64,000 nt of DNA from Helicobacter turcicus (GCF_019711685.1 NZ_JAIGYQ010000001.1:278500-342499); one strand, 5' to 3'; counted from the first letter of the stretch, positions 1 through 9,109 are shown. Program-made: numbers and translations. Notes: generated by a model from the letters alone, not told the origin.

Positions 1-855
1 CCTGATAATTCCACGCGTATCACGTCCCGCACTTCCCGCTTCTTTTCTAAAGCAAGGTGTATAAGCTGTTAGCATCATCGGAAGCATATCTTCTTTTAAA
101 ATCTCATCACTATACAGGTTTGTAAGTGTCGCTTCTGCAGTTGGAATCAAATATAAAGCATGCCCTTTGCCTTTTTCTTCATCTTTAAAATCAGAAATTT
201 TAAACAAATCCTCCTCAAACTTTGGCAACTGCCCTACTCCAAAAAGCGTCTGTGCATTCGCAATTGCAGGCGTACCGACCTCACTAAATCCACGAGCACT
301 ATTAAAATCAAGCATGTAATTCATTAATGCACGCTCTATCTTCGCCCCCATTCCCATAAACACGCTAAAACGACTTTTCGCAAGCTTTACACCACGTTCA
401 AAATCAATCCAACCATTTTGTTCTGCTAACTCCCAGTGTTCTTTTGGCTGAAAGTCAAATCGTGGAATCTCTAAAACTTTTTTGAGCTCTACATTATCCC
501 TTTCATCTTTACCAAAAGGAGTTTTAGAGTCTGGAATATTTGGGATATTATGTGTGAGCTCTTGAAGTTTATTTTCCCAAACTTCTAATTCTTTAGCATA
601 CAAATCAATCTTTACCTTAAGCCCATCGCATTCGTTTTTTAAAGCATTAATATCGCCACCTTCTTGCTTACATTTTGCAAAAAGCTTTGTTTTCATATTT
701 TGCTCTGCTTGCAATTCTTCTAGGGCAATTTTCTTTTTCTTATAGCTTATGCTACTCTCACGCAAAGTATCTAACAAAGTAGCGTCAATATTACGCCATG
801 AGAGCTTTTCTGCCACAGAGTCAAAGTCATTTACAAGAAGTTTTAAATCAATCAT
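1..855 (-). CDS. serS: Seryl-tRNA synthetase, N-terminal part (cut by the window edge)
   Basis: Charges tRNA-Ser with serine in the cytosol. I translated this reading frame by hand: an open frame of 285 codons runs from ATG at 855 to the left edge without a stop. The first ~110 residues are a charged helical arm (the tRNA-binding coiled coil of SerRS), followed by the class II core. The TAEATLTN loop and the motif 2 segment [14 protein letters not shown] near the window edge are typical of bacterial SerRS. The family is usually about 410-425 residues, so roughly the last third lies outside. It diverges from the small gene at 987. Confidence 0.95.
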   Translation of the reverse strand, partial: MIDLKLLVNDFDSVAEKLSWRNIDATLLDTLRESSISYKKKKIALEELQAEQNMKTKLFAKCKQEGGDINALKNECDGLKVKIDLYAKELEVWENKLQELTHNIPNIPDSKTPFGKDERDNVELKKVLEIPRFDFQPKEHWELAEQNGWIDFERGVKLAKSRFSVFMGMGAKIERALMNYMLDFNSARGFSEVGTPAIANAQTLFGVGQLPKFEEDLFKISDFKDEEKGKGHALYLIPTAEATLTNLYSDEILKEDMLPMMLTAYTPCFRKEAGSAGRDTRGIIR

Positions 856-959
856 AAACACCCCAAAATTTTAAGAATGCAAATGCAGAGATTTTACAAA
901 ACTGCTTTTTAAAACATGCTAAAATTTTATAAATTAGAAAAAATCAAAGAAAGATGCTA

Positions 960-965
960 TATAAT
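960..965 (+). promoter_or_regulatory. Putative -10 box (TATAAT) for the small membrane protein gene
   Basis: A perfect TATAAT lies 21 bases before the ATG at 987, with an AT-rich upstream region and no clear -35 box, as is usual for the housekeeping sigma factor of Campylobacterota. A ribosome binding site AAGGAG follows it. Assigned by eye only. Confidence 0.55.
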
Positions 966-986
966 TTCAGTTTTTAAGGAGTTTAA

Positions 987-1199
987 ATGGTCGGGAATTT
1001 TGCGCTCACGCTTTCAATTTTATGTGGAATCTCACTTCTAATTTTAGTCATTACTGGAATTTCAATTAGCAAAAATAGCTCTAAACTCACAGGCTTTGAG
1101 AAAAAGATTCTATTTTTTGTCGCATTTTTGCTCTGCTTTGGCGCAATTGTTTTGTATATTGTAAGCAATCTTGAACTATTTATTGCCCTGGTTAGCTAG
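987..1199 (+). CDS. Small two-helix membrane protein, unknown function
   Basis: I do not recognise this 70-residue protein. It has two hydrophobic segments (about residues 5-27 and 42-68) separated by a short basic loop with KNSSK and EKK, so it is probably an inner-membrane hairpin. A strong AAGGAG site just before the ATG and a TATAAT box upstream argue that it is a real gene. It stands alone between divergent serS and the convergent MATE exporter gene, so it is probably monocistronic. An antisense frame of similar length lacks comparable signals and was dismissed. Confidence 0.7.
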   Translation: MVGNFALTLSILCGISLLILVITGISISKNSSKLTGFEKKILFFVAFLLCFGAIVLYIVSNLELFIALVS

Positions 1200-1228
1200 G
1201 GTTCAGAGTGGATCTAACTTTTTTAAAC

Positions 1229-2566
1229 TTACACTTTTTGTTTTCTCCAAATTCCACTTTGAAAAATCCTCCAATACACGAGTGCCCGCAAAAATGTCTC
1301 CACACAAATACAAATATAAATATACTCTACTGCATATCCTAAAGTAGCGATAAAATAGCAAGGCACAACACGTAGCCCCCAAATCATCACACTATTTATA
1401 AATAACGTAATCTTTGTAATCCCAGCTCCGCGCAACGCACCATCTAAAATGCAAATAAAAGCAAAAGGCACTTGTGAGACTCCAATGGGAATGAGATAAC
1501 TTGCACTCGCATTTATGACTTCAATATCTTTACTAAAAAAGCTTGAGAGCTGTGGCGCAAATCCACTCATTACAAGCCCTACAATCCCCATAAAGATTCC
1601 ACCAAGTAGCAATGTATTTAAGGTAGAGTATTTTGCTTCTAAAGGTTTTTTTGCACCAAGATTCTGCCCCATTAATGCCATTGCTGCAATCATAAAACCA
1701 AAGCCGGGCATAAATGCAAAACCTTCAATCCGTGTGGCTATTTGGTATCCAGCTAGTGCATATGTCCCATAAAGTGCAACAAATTTTGTCATAAATAAAA
1801 TCGCAAAAAGCGTAAGAAAGCGCTCTACACCACTTGGAATCCCAATAATAAATGCACGTTTAATATAATCAAAATTAATGCGCCCTCTTAATGCAACAGG
1901 ACTATTCTTATAAACAAGTAGCAACAAAAAGAGTGCTAATGTTTCTAAAAAATTAATAATTAATGTCCCAATAGCCGCTCCAATTACACCAAAAGCAGGA
2001 ATAAAAACAAAGCCAAAAATCAAAATAGATTTAATGCAAGGATTAATGAGTGTAATAATAATTTTGATATAAAAAGGGAATTTTGTAGCTCCAGCAGCAG
2101 AAAATGCAGAAATACTCACCTGTTTAATTAAAAGTAAAGGCACACTACAAAGCACTATCTCTAAATACGCACTTCCGATATTATGCGCTTCGCTAGAGAT
2201 TCCAACCCAAGAAAAAAAAAGCTCATAGCCCAAAAAACCTAATGCCATTAGAGGCAGAGAAAAACAAAAAGAAGCAAATGATAAACTAAGCGTAACTTCG
2301 TTTGCACTTCTTTTATCATTTGCTCCTAAAAACCTTGCTACAAGCGCACTATTGCCTACAAAAATAATTGTTGTAAAGGCAAACATTAGCATAATAAAAT
2401 TTAAGCTAACCCCAACTGCTACAAGCGCACTTGCTCCAAATGTGCCAATCATCAACAAATCAATACTAAGATTAATAATATCTAAAAGTGAATTTAGCCC
2501 AGATGGAATTGCAATGTTTAAAATCCTACGGCTTCTATCTCTAGAAAAAAAACGCAATCTCTCCAA
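1229..2566 (-). CDS. MATE-family multidrug/toxin exporter
   Basis: Inner-membrane antiporter of the multidrug and toxic compound extrusion family, expelling drugs or metabolites in exchange for Na+ or H+. The 445-residue length and about 12 hydrophobic helices in two similar halves fit the family; the N-terminal region has the usual IPSGLNSLLD-type start of helix 1 and the second half repeats it as IPSGVERFL near residue 240. The start is TTG at 2566 with GGAG eight bases upstream. An A9 run at 2212-2220 lies inside the gene, but the frame is intact. The substrate cannot be read from sequence; NorM- and DinF-type members look alike at this level. Confidence 0.88.
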   Translation of the reverse strand: MERLRFFSRDRSRRILNIAIPSGLNSLLDIINLSIDLLMIGTFGASALVAVGVSLNFIMLMFAFTTIIFVGNSALVARFLGANDKRSANEVTLSLSFASFCFSLPLMALGFLGYELFFSWVGISSEAHNIGSAYLEIVLCSVPLLLIKQVSISAFSAAGATKFPFYIKIIITLINPCIKSILIFGFVFIPAFGVIGAAIGTLIINFLETLALFLLLLVYKNSPVALRGRINFDYIKRAFIIGIPSGVERFLTLFAILFMTKFVALYGTYALAGYQIATRIEGFAFMPGFGFMIAAMALMGQNLGAKKPLEAKYSTLNTLLLGGIFMGIVGLVMSGFAPQLSSFFSKDIEVINASASYLIPIGVSQVPFAFICILDGALRGAGITKITLFINSVMIWGLRVVPCYFIATLGYAVEYIYICICVETFLRALVYWRIFQSGIWRKQKV

Positions 2567-2751
2567 TACTTCTACTCCGAAAGTTTAAGGAATCTAAAGC
2601 CTAAATTGTAACAAATTTTAAGAATGTCCAAACAAAGATTTGTTATATTTTAACTCTTATTCATAAACAAACTTTGTTTCATTATTTCTTCTATTGTAAT
2701 TTTCTACATAGTATTACTTTTGGATACTGCAATAAAGACATAATGCTTTGC

Positions 2752-2757
2752 TAGAAT
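2752..2757 (+). promoter_or_regulatory. Putative -10 box (TAGAAT) for the AGCS symporter
   Basis: TAGAAT lies 30 bases before the ATG at 2788; an AAGGA ribosome binding site sits between them at 2778-2782. The upstream stretch 2567-2750 also holds an 8-base inverted repeat, TAACAAAT (2609-2616) and ATTTGTTA (2638-2645), of unknown meaning. Confidence 0.45.
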
Positions 2758-2787
2758 TAGACTTCAAATCTTAATATAAGGATAATT

Positions 2788-4188
2788 ATGAATATGTTTT
2801 ATAATCTAGTAGGCGCAACGAGTGGATTTTTATACACCTATTGGCTTGTTTTCGCGCTAATTTTTTGTGGATTGTACTTGACAATTAGAACACGTTTTAT
2901 TCAGTTACGTTTTTTAAAAGAAGCATTTTTTGTGCTAAAAGAGCGTAGCAATAAAGAACACATTACACCTTTTGGTGCATTAATGATTTCTACTGCTTCA
3001 AGAGTTGGAATCGGAAATATTGTTGGGGTTTCCGTAGCGATTGCTAGTGGAGGTGCTGGGGCGTTGTTTTGGATGTGGATTACCGCAATTATTGGGGGAG
3101 CTAGTGCTTTTGTGGAATCCACTTTAGCACAAGTGTATAAACGCAAAGATGGAGAACACACTTATAAAGGAGGTCCTGCTTATTACATTGAGAGCGCTTT
3201 AAATTCACGCGCACTTGGCATAATATTTGCAATTTCTTTGATTTTTTGCTTTGCATTTGGATTTAATGGATTACAATCCTATACACTCACTTCTTCGTTT
3301 GAAATTTTTGTAGGAAGCGAAACTTATAATGACAGCCATTTAACGACTTTTGTAGGGCTTGTTCTAGCGGTTTTAGTATCGTTTTTCTTCTTTGGTAGGG
3401 GCAAAAAATCTGCAACCATTTCTTCTATTCTTGTGCCGATTATGGCATTTGGTTATCTTGTGGTAGCACTTTGTGTTATTGGCTTAAATATTGAAAAGAT
3501 TCCACTTATTTTTGAAAATGTTTTACAAGAAGCATTTAACTTTAAAGCAATTTTTGGTGGATTTGCTGGAAGTGCTATTGTCATTGGGATTAAACGTGGG
3601 TTGTTTTCTAATGAAGCAGGCATGGGTTCTGCCCCAAATGCGGCTGCAGCAGCACACACTAGCCATCCTGCAAAACAAGGAATGGTGCAAACTTTATCTG
3701 TGTTTATTGACACACTTATTATTTGTTCTGCAAGTGCGTTTATGGTGCTTTGCTCCAACATTGATACAAGCAATCTGCAAGGAATGGCTCTAATACAAGG
3801 CGTAATGCAAGGACATTTTGGGACTTTTGGATTAATGTTTGCGAGTATAGCAATCGTGCTTTTTGCTTTTACTTCATTGATTGGAAATTATTTTTACGCA
3901 GAAGCAAATTTCAAATTCATCACAGAAAATAAGTTTGCTTTGCAGATATTTAGGATTTGTGCTGTGCTAATGGTGTTTATTGGGGCGCAACTTGACTTAT
4001 CGCTTGCTTGGGATTTAGCAGATGTGTTTATGGGATTTATGGCGAGCATTAATATTATTGTGATTTTATTTTTAAGTAATATTGCAATCAAGGTTTTAAA
4101 AGATTATGAAGCACAAAGAAAAGCGGGCAACAATCCTGTATTTAAAGCTGAGAATATTGGAATCACAAATACGGAGTTTTGGAAATAA
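2788..4188 (+). CDS. Sodium:alanine symporter family (AGCS) transporter
   Basis: Na+-coupled uptake of alanine, glycine or a similar small neutral amino acid across the inner membrane. The 466 residues hold 10-11 hydrophobic segments, and the AGCS signature is clear near residues 274-300 (NEAGMGSAPNAAAAA followed by HPAKQG). The N-terminal YTYWLVFALIF helix and the RVGIGNIVGV segment around residue 71 also match the family. The start is ATG with AAGGA upstream, and a hairpin with a T-rich tail follows the stop, so the gene is probably a single transcription unit. Relatives are named alsT, dagA or agcS; substrate specificity is not decidable here. Confidence 0.92.
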   Translation: MNMFYNLVGATSGFLYTYWLVFALIFCGLYLTIRTRFIQLRFLKEAFFVLKERSNKEHITPFGALMISTASRVGIGNIVGVSVAIASGGAGALFWMWITAIIGGASAFVESTLAQVYKRKDGEHTYKGGPAYYIESALNSRALGIIFAISLIFCFAFGFNGLQSYTLTSSFEIFVGSETYNDSHLTTFVGLVLAVLVSFFFFGRGKKSATISSILVPIMAFGYLVVALCVIGLNIEKIPLIFENVLQEAFNFKAIFGGFAGSAIVIGIKRGLFSNEAGMGSAPNAAAAAHTSHPAKQGMVQTLSVFIDTLIICSASAFMVLCSNIDTSNLQGMALIQGVMQGHFGTFGLMFASIAIVLFAFTSLIGNYFYAEANFKFITENKFALQIFRICAVLMVFIGAQLDLSLAWDLADVFMGFMASINIIVILFLSNIAIKVLKDYEAQRKAGNNPVFKAENIGITNTEFWK

Positions 4189-4200
4189 AATTCACTAAGT

Positions 4201-4224
4201 CTTTGGAATCTTTAAATTCCAAAG
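4201..4224 (+). terminator. Hairpin terminator after the AGCS symporter
   Basis: Perfect 9-base inverted repeat CTTTGGAAT/ATTCCAAAG with a 6-base loop, starting 12 bases after the stop codon and followed by TTTAGCTTTATTT. This is consistent with intrinsic termination on the plus strand. Confidence 0.65.
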
Positions 4225-4436
4225 TTTAGCTTTATTTATCGTTATTTTTAGAACTTAACATTTTTCCATAGAAATAAACTCCATTAAATAAACTTTTATT
4301 AACACTTAAGACAAATTCATTCTAAAAATTTGCATATAGTTACATTATGTAGGCATAAAAATGGCAAAAAAACCAAAAATACAATTCTAAGATAGAGTGA
4401 TTGTTGATAATAAAGATTTATTAGAGTTAAGTTATT

Positions 4437-4523
4437 TGGTGCCGAGGGTCGGAATCGAACCGACACGGGGTTGCCCCCACCAGATTTTGAGTCTGGCGCG
4501 TCTACCAATTTCACCACCCCGGC
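4437..4523 (-). tRNA. tRNA-Leu (anticodon CAA)
   Basis: Read on the minus strand, the 5' acceptor strand GCCGGGG pairs with CCTCGGC (one G-U pair), followed by discriminator A and an encoded CCA at 4437-4439. The anticodon stem CCAGA/TCTGG encloses the loop CTCAAAA, giving anticodon CAA, which reads the UUG codon. The GGTTCGATTCC T-arm is present, and the long variable arm (GGGGGCAACCCC) is typical of class II tRNA-Leu. It has its own -10 box at 4537-4542. Confidence 0.96.
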
Positions 4524-4536
4524 ATTAAAGAGCGTT

Positions 4537-4542
4537 ATTATA
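4537..4542 (-). promoter_or_regulatory. Putative -10 box (TATAAT) for tRNA-Leu
   Basis: A perfect TATAAT on the minus strand, 13 bases upstream of the mature 5' end of tRNA-Leu. No clear -35 box is visible. Confidence 0.55.
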
Positions 4543-4608
4543 TCCAAGAAAATAGAATATTTAACTTAAAAAGTTTCTAAAAATTAGATTCTATAAAAAT
4601 CTTAAAAA

Positions 4609-4824
4609 CTACTGATACGCAAATCCCTTCTCTAGTTTCTCTAAACGTCCTTCTTGTGCTTTTTGTGCTTTTGTCAAGTTTGCAGTAGCAGTGATTTGGT
4701 TTAATAATACCCAAAGACTAAGTGTAGCAAAAAGAATCGTTACTACACAAGCTATGAGTGCGATTTTTACTGCTTTCTTTGCTGTATTTTCTGCTAATTC
4801 TAAAACTTTTTGTTGCTCTTCCAT
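4609..4824 (-). CDS. Small single-helix membrane protein downstream of znuB, unknown function
   Basis: I do not recognise a function for this 71-residue protein. It has a charged N-terminal helix (MEEQQKVLELAENTAKK), one hydrophobic segment at about residues 20-42, and a charged, probably coiled C-terminal tail (KAQKAQEGRLEKLEKG). The start ATG has a GAGGAT site, and it begins 16 bases after the znuB stop, so it is probably the last protein gene of that operon. The topology would suit a small partner or scaffold in the membrane, but that is only inference. Confidence 0.72.
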   Translation of the reverse strand: MEEQQKVLELAENTAKKAVKIALIACVVTILFATLSLWVLLNQITATANLTKAQKAQEGRLEKLEKGFAYQ

Positions 4825-4840
4825 TTTTATCCTCTAAAAT

Positions 4841-5662
4841 TTAAGCGAATTGTATTTTAGGACTTAAAAAGTGATGATAGAATGCCAACATAAAAGAAAA
4901 TAAAGCTAAGACTATCACTATACTAGCACCCGCTTGCAAATCGTAATAATATGCAATTGCAATTCCACTGAACATTGCAATAAAAGAAATCGCGCTTGCT
5001 AAAAACATCATTTTTGCCAAAGAAGCAGTAAAAATCTCACTACAATACGCAGGAATACTTAAAAGCGCAATGATAAGAATAATTCCTACAGAACGCATAG
5101 AAATCACGACTCCAATAGCAATTAACACCATTAACATAACACCAAAAAAACGTGTGTTAATCCCTTGCAATTGCGTGAATTCATTATCATAAGATAAGCC
5201 CAAAATCACACGATAATTCAGCACCATAAAAACAAGCAAAAACGAGCTAAATCCTGCCATTACCGCAATATCATTTTGTGTTATGCTTAAAATACTTCCA
5301 AATAAATACCCCATAAAATCTTTACTATATCCCGGAGTAAGCTCTACTAAAATCACTCCTAAAGCCATTCCAAATGCCCATAAAGAACCAATTAGTGCAT
5401 CTAAACGTTCTTTAGCATATAGAAGCATATAAGCTAAAATCGCAGCGCAAAACACACTAAACCCTGTTGCTCCAACTAAAATGGGCAACCCAAAAAATGC
5501 AGCAATTCCAACGCCACCATACACACTATGTGCGATTCCACCTGCAACAAAGACCATACGATTTGTAACCACAAGTGTGCCAATAATCCCACAAATAATA
5601 CTTGTAAAAAATGCTCCAATTAGCGCATTTTGCACAAACACATAAGAAAGTGCATTAATCAA
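4841..5662 (-). CDS. znuB: Zinc/manganese-type ABC transporter permease (ZnuB-like)
   Basis: Membrane permease of a metal-chelate ABC importer (ABC-3 family), expected to pair with the ATPase encoded two genes upstream. The 273 residues hold seven or eight hydrophobic helices, with the family segment RMVFVAGGIAHSVYGGVG around residues 34-51 and GLPILVGA soon after. The start is TTG at 5662, eight bases inside the end of mqo, with GGAG upstream; this implies translational coupling. No periplasmic metal-binding protein (ZnuA) lies in this operon. Zinc is the most likely substrate by family, but manganese or iron cannot be excluded. Confidence 0.85.
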   Translation of the reverse strand: MINALSYVFVQNALIGAFFTSIICGIIGTLVVTNRMVFVAGGIAHSVYGGVGIAAFFGLPILVGATGFSVFCAAILAYMLLYAKERLDALIGSLWAFGMALGVILVELTPGYSKDFMGYLFGSILSITQNDIAVMAGFSSFLLVFMVLNYRVILGLSYDNEFTQLQGINTRFFGVMLMVLIAIGVVISMRSVGIILIIALLSIPAYCSEIFTASLAKMMFLASAISFIAMFSGIAIAYYYDLQAGASIVIVLALFSFMLAFYHHFLSPKIQFA

Positions 5663-7010
5663 TTAGCCACTCCAAGCTTTCTTCATTAAGCTCTGTTTTA
5701 ATTCTATCCATTTTGATTTGAGCATTTAAATACTCTGTAATTTCTAGCATATCTATTAAAGCATTACGCATACAACTTGTAGCTCCCGGGCTTGGTGTCA
5801 TATTAAAGCTAATTCCTTTGCCACTTTTGATCCTTTTTTCTCCTAAAACAAGCTTTTTTTCGTTCTTATCTAAAACTTGCGGACGAATTCCTCCAAAGCC
5901 TTTTGCATAAGTTAAATCCTCCACCCTAATGGATGGGATAATTTTCTTTGCTTCTTGCCAAAAGTATTTTTTCCCAATACCTGGAATCTCATATACGAAA
6001 TTTCTAAGAATGTAATTACGAATTTCCTTATCAGAAAATAAATCCCACATAATTTTTGTTGTCGCACTACCAAACCCAAAAACTTTCATAAAATCTAAAT
6101 ATGTTCCACTCTTAAAACGTTCAAGTTTAGGCAACGCAAGAGCTGTTGGACCTAGGCGATTCTTACCTCGTGCAACAACATCAGGATCGCCATGAATTGC
6201 AGCAAAAGGAAGTTTTGGATTTTGCACTGTATAAACTTTGCCCCTTAGTTTGTCTCCGGGTATAAAATAAAAGCTTCCAGAAACAGGCAAACACCCAAGG
6301 TCTAACCCATAACCCATTTGTTGGGCTAAAAATAAAGAGTGCGCACCAGCATCTACAAGCACAAAAGACGCGCTAACAGCTTCCTTTCCTTTAGCATGTA
6401 TTAAATAGCGTCCATCACTTTGTCGCGTGATACTACTTACATGATAGTTAAAAATTACAGAATGCTCACCGCCACAAGATTGTTCAATCATATGTGTTGC
6501 CACAGAACAAAAATCCATTGCACAAAAACTTTTGCGCATACCAGAACCTACGATATTTTCAGGTCTATCACTACCATCTGCCATTTTTACGACATTTGGT
6601 TCAATTTCTTTTAAAACTTCTTTTGTGAAAAATTCTAAATCAGGATAAATTTCTTTAAATTCCTCGTGACGTTTTTTCATAAACTCTACTTCTTTATCAC
6701 CCACACCAATTGCCATTTTTTGATATTCAAAAATACTTTTGTTTTGTAGTTTATGGTACAAGGCATAAGATTCTATAAGCTTTGCTGCGCGCGAAACTTT
6801 CTTCGCTTTTTCAAAAGTGTAGTTTGTCTCAATATCTCCTGCGTGGATTGTTTGGGAATTATTATTTCCACTAGAACTTAGAGTTGCAGGTTGTGCATAT
6901 TTTTCTAAAAGCACCACTCTTTTAATGTTTGTATATTGTGTTAAGACATAAAACAACGCACTACCAGAAATCCCTGCCCCAATTATCGCCACATCATAAG
7001 AATTATTCAT
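5655..7010 (-). CDS. mqo: Malate:quinone oxidoreductase, HP0086 type
   Basis: FAD-dependent peripheral membrane enzyme oxidising malate to oxaloacetate and passing electrons to menaquinone. The N-terminus has the FAD-binding Rossmann motif (VAIIGAGISGSALFY, residues 7-21), followed by SSGNNNSQTIHAGDIETNYT; the C-terminus has RPQVLD and the FNMTPSPGATSC segment. The 451-residue length and these segments match the H. pylori HP0086 enzyme, which replaces NAD-linked malate dehydrogenase in that genus. The ATG overlaps the znuC stop by four bases (ATGA), and the stop overlaps the znuB start by eight, so this metabolic gene is embedded between two transporter genes. Confidence 0.92.
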   Translation of the reverse strand: MNNSYDVAIIGAGISGSALFYVLTQYTNIKRVVLLEKYAQPATLSSSGNNNSQTIHAGDIETNYTFEKAKKVSRAAKLIESYALYHKLQNKSIFEYQKMAIGVGDKEVEFMKKRHEEFKEIYPDLEFFTKEVLKEIEPNVVKMADGSDRPENIVGSGMRKSFCAMDFCSVATHMIEQSCGGEHSVIFNYHVSSITRQSDGRYLIHAKGKEAVSASFVLVDAGAHSLFLAQQMGYGLDLGCLPVSGSFYFIPGDKLRGKVYTVQNPKLPFAAIHGDPDVVARGKNRLGPTALALPKLERFKSGTYLDFMKVFGFGSATTKIMWDLFSDKEIRNYILRNFVYEIPGIGKKYFWQEAKKIIPSIRVEDLTYAKGFGGIRPQVLDKNEKKLVLGEKRIKSGKGISFNMTPSPGATSCMRNALIDMLEITEYLNAQIKMDRIKTELNEESLEWLID

Positions 7011-7756
7011 TTTTTTTCTCCTATTTTAGAGTGCCATAAGCCCATAAGCATCTCTACCTCACAAAAATGCTCATCAAAACCATTTGTATCACAAGCGGTA
7101 TCTATATTTTTTGGCAAATAATGCACCGTAACTTCTTTATTAACATACAAGACTTTTTTTGCATATCCCAACAAGATAGACACATCATGACTTATCATTA
7201 TTATAGTCTTTTCTTGATTGATTTGCTGCAATAAATGATAAATTTCTTTTTGGCTTTTTGGGTCAATGCTTGCTGTTGGTTCATCTAAAACTAGCAAATT
7301 TGGATTACCGCACAACGCTCTAGCAATCAAAATGCGTTGTCTTTGTCCGCCAGAGAGTTCGCCAATCTTTTTATGTGCAAAAGATTCCATATTAAACTGC
7401 GCTAAAAGTCGCATTGCAGTTTCCTTTGCATTCTTTGACAAGAATCCCCCAAAAAGCCTAGGTTTTAAAAATCCCATCATCACCACTTCAAGTGCGGTTA
7501 TAGGAAAATGACGATTCAAAAAAGTATTTTGCGACACATAACCAATGCGCAGATTTGTATCTCTAATAATCTCTCCGCTACTTGGCTTTAGCAATCCAAC
7601 TAAAAGACGAGCTAATGTGCTTTTACCGCCTCCATTTGGACCAATAATCGCCCAAAAATCCCCTTTGGAAATCGTCCAATTCACATTATATAAAATTCTC
7701 TCTTTGGTAAAATAAAATTTAACATTTTTGCATTCAATTATTTTATCTTGCGCCAT
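7007..7756 (-). CDS. znuC: Zinc/manganese-type ABC transporter ATP-binding protein (ZnuC-like)
   Basis: ATPase driving the metal-chelate importer whose permease is encoded one gene further on. The 249 residues show Walker A GPNGGGKST (~residues 39-47), signature LSGGQRQR (~133-140), Walker B LLVLDEPTA (~153-161) and the switch histidine in MISHD (~185-189). The N-terminal order and length fit ZnuC/MntB-type ATPases. The ATG lies one base after the stop of the upstream lipoprotein gene, and the stop overlaps mqo. The two transporter halves are separated only by mqo, which is unusual. Confidence 0.88.
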   Translation of the reverse strand: MAQDKIIECKNVKFYFTKERILYNVNWTISKGDFWAIIGPNGGGKSTLARLLVGLLKPSSGEIIRDTNLRIGYVSQNTFLNRHFPITALEVVMMGFLKPRLFGGFLSKNAKETAMRLLAQFNMESFAHKKIGELSGGQRQRILIARALCGNPNLLVLDEPTASIDPKSQKEIYHLLQQINQEKTIIMISHDVSILLGYAKKVLYVNKEVTVHYLPKNIDTACDTNGFDEHFCEVEMLMGLWHSKIGEKK

Positions 7757-7757
7757 T

Positions 7758-9107
7758 TTATTCGCTCTCTAGCACCTCTTTTGAAAATAGATTCCGCATT
7801 CCATAAAGCCTATGTAGTAGCAAACTATCCTGTTTTATGCCCTTGACATCTTTTCCGACTTCAAGTGAAGTAATCACAATTTTTCCTATGATTTTTCTCC
7901 CTTCTTGTGTTTCATTTTGTAGCGTTCTCAGTCCCCACACATCGTGCAAGACATAAATTTCCCCATTTTTTTCACCCAAGTACAACATAATATGCCCTTT
8001 CATTCCTAGCAAAGTAGCAAATGGGATCCCGTATTTTTTAATGGATTCTATTTTTTCCTTTGGATTTTGCTTACTAATATCCTTGTACAAAATGCTTTTT
8101 TGCTCCGCATTTTGGTGCATTTGTGCTTGAGAATTTCTCAGGAGGTAGAATCCAAAATTCCCTAAAACATCACGCAACAGCATAGAACAATCTCTGTTTC
8201 CAAACATTCCTCCCCAACCATATTTCTCACCTATTAGATTCTGTGCGAGTCTAGCAACATTCGCACTTGAAAATGCCATAGGAAATTTTACAAAATCATT
8301 CTTATCTAATGCAATTCTAACTGCATGCGCATATCCTCGCCCATCACGCTCGTAAATTTCTGTTTCATACTGCGTTTTTGTACTACCAATTAAAGGCAAA
8401 AGCATTCCAATTCTTGCATTTTCTAAAAACTCATTGTGTGTATTTTTAAGAGAAATATAATCACGCTTTGCTATCAAAAAATCCTTCGTTTTTTTAAGTG
8501 TTTTAATCTGTATATCATTTAGGATTCCAACATCAAGCACACTAACCCAACCGCTCACAAATCCACTCTCTACATATGCCCATGCTTTAGAGCGCGAATA
8601 GTGCGTGATTAACACCGGTGTTCCTAAATAAATATAGGAATTCTGCCAATAATCAAAAGGGAATCCTTCTCCTGCTAACTTTGGATTTAAAAAACGTGGT
8701 TTATTTGTAGGTAGTACGCGTAAATGCGTATTTCTTGTAATAATCGCTGGTTTTTTCACACTAGGAAATGTATCAAAATTAGATTCCAATTCTAGTGCTT
8801 GTATTTCTTCTATGCTATAAGGTTGCAAATTTTCACCAAAGCCTTGCTTGAAATACGCCACCTCTAATCCCCATTTCACATCTTTTGCTTTAAGCTGCGA
8901 CTTCTTATCCCAAGGACTAAAGAAATGTTTTAGATAATCTTGCTTTTTAGATTCCACATTTTCTAAAACTTTGAAATCTTTTACAAACTCTCCTAAATTC
9001 TGTGGGGGTAAATCCAGCACGATTGGTGCTGCTTCTTTTTGCGCACAACCTATGAAAACCAAAAAAAGAAAAACAATAGAGGTAAAAGCAAAAATTCTTT
9101 GTAGCAT
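7758..9107 (-). CDS. SH3-domain NlpC/P60-type lipoprotein (HP0087-like)
   Basis: Probable cell-wall peptidase anchored as a lipoprotein. The N-terminus is a lipoprotein signal ending in LVFIGCAQ. The middle has SH3-like segments (LRVLPTNKPRF, ITHYSRSKAWAYVESGFVSGWV), and the C-terminal half has the NlpC/P60 catalytic elements: GWGGMFGNRDCSMLLRD with the nucleophile cysteine, and KGHIMLYLG with the histidine. A TTG at 9119 would extend the frame, but GGAG sits six bases before ATG at 9107, so I use that start (449 residues). In H. pylori a similar protein (HP0087) is also next to mqo. Confidence 0.85.
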   Translation of the reverse strand: MLQRIFAFTSIVFLFLVFIGCAQKEAAPIVLDLPPQNLGEFVKDFKVLENVESKKQDYLKHFFSPWDKKSQLKAKDVKWGLEVAYFKQGFGENLQPYSIEEIQALELESNFDTFPSVKKPAIITRNTHLRVLPTNKPRFLNPKLAGEGFPFDYWQNSYIYLGTPVLITHYSRSKAWAYVESGFVSGWVSVLDVGILNDIQIKTLKKTKDFLIAKRDYISLKNTHNEFLENARIGMLLPLIGSTKTQYETEIYERDGRGYAHAVRIALDKNDFVKFPMAFSSANVARLAQNLIGEKYGWGGMFGNRDCSMLLRDVLGNFGFYLLRNSQAQMHQNAEQKSILYKDISKQNPKEKIESIKKYGIPFATLLGMKGHIMLYLGEKNGEIYVLHDVWGLRTLQNETQEGRKIIGKIVITSLEVGKDVKGIKQDSLLLHRLYGMRNLFSKEVLESE

Positions 9108-9109
9108 TA

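Noticed and set aside
2212..2220. A9 homopolymer inside the MATE exporter gene as a phase-variation site
   Set aside because: A-runs of this length are frequent in an AT-rich genome and the frame is intact; no alternative frame is maintained.
2609..2645. TAACAAAT/ATTTGTTA inverted repeat upstream of the AGCS gene as an operator
   Set aside because: Only eight A/T-rich bases with a 21-base gap; expected by chance here.
4317..4547. A 76-residue minus-strand frame across the tRNA-Leu gene
   Set aside because: It is a translation of the tRNA and its flanks; the tRNA fold is unambiguous.
7011..7018. T8 run (A8 on the coding strand) at the znuC-mqo junction as a switch
   Set aside because: It lies between the mqo ribosome binding site and start and could alter spacing, but the length is ordinary for this base composition.
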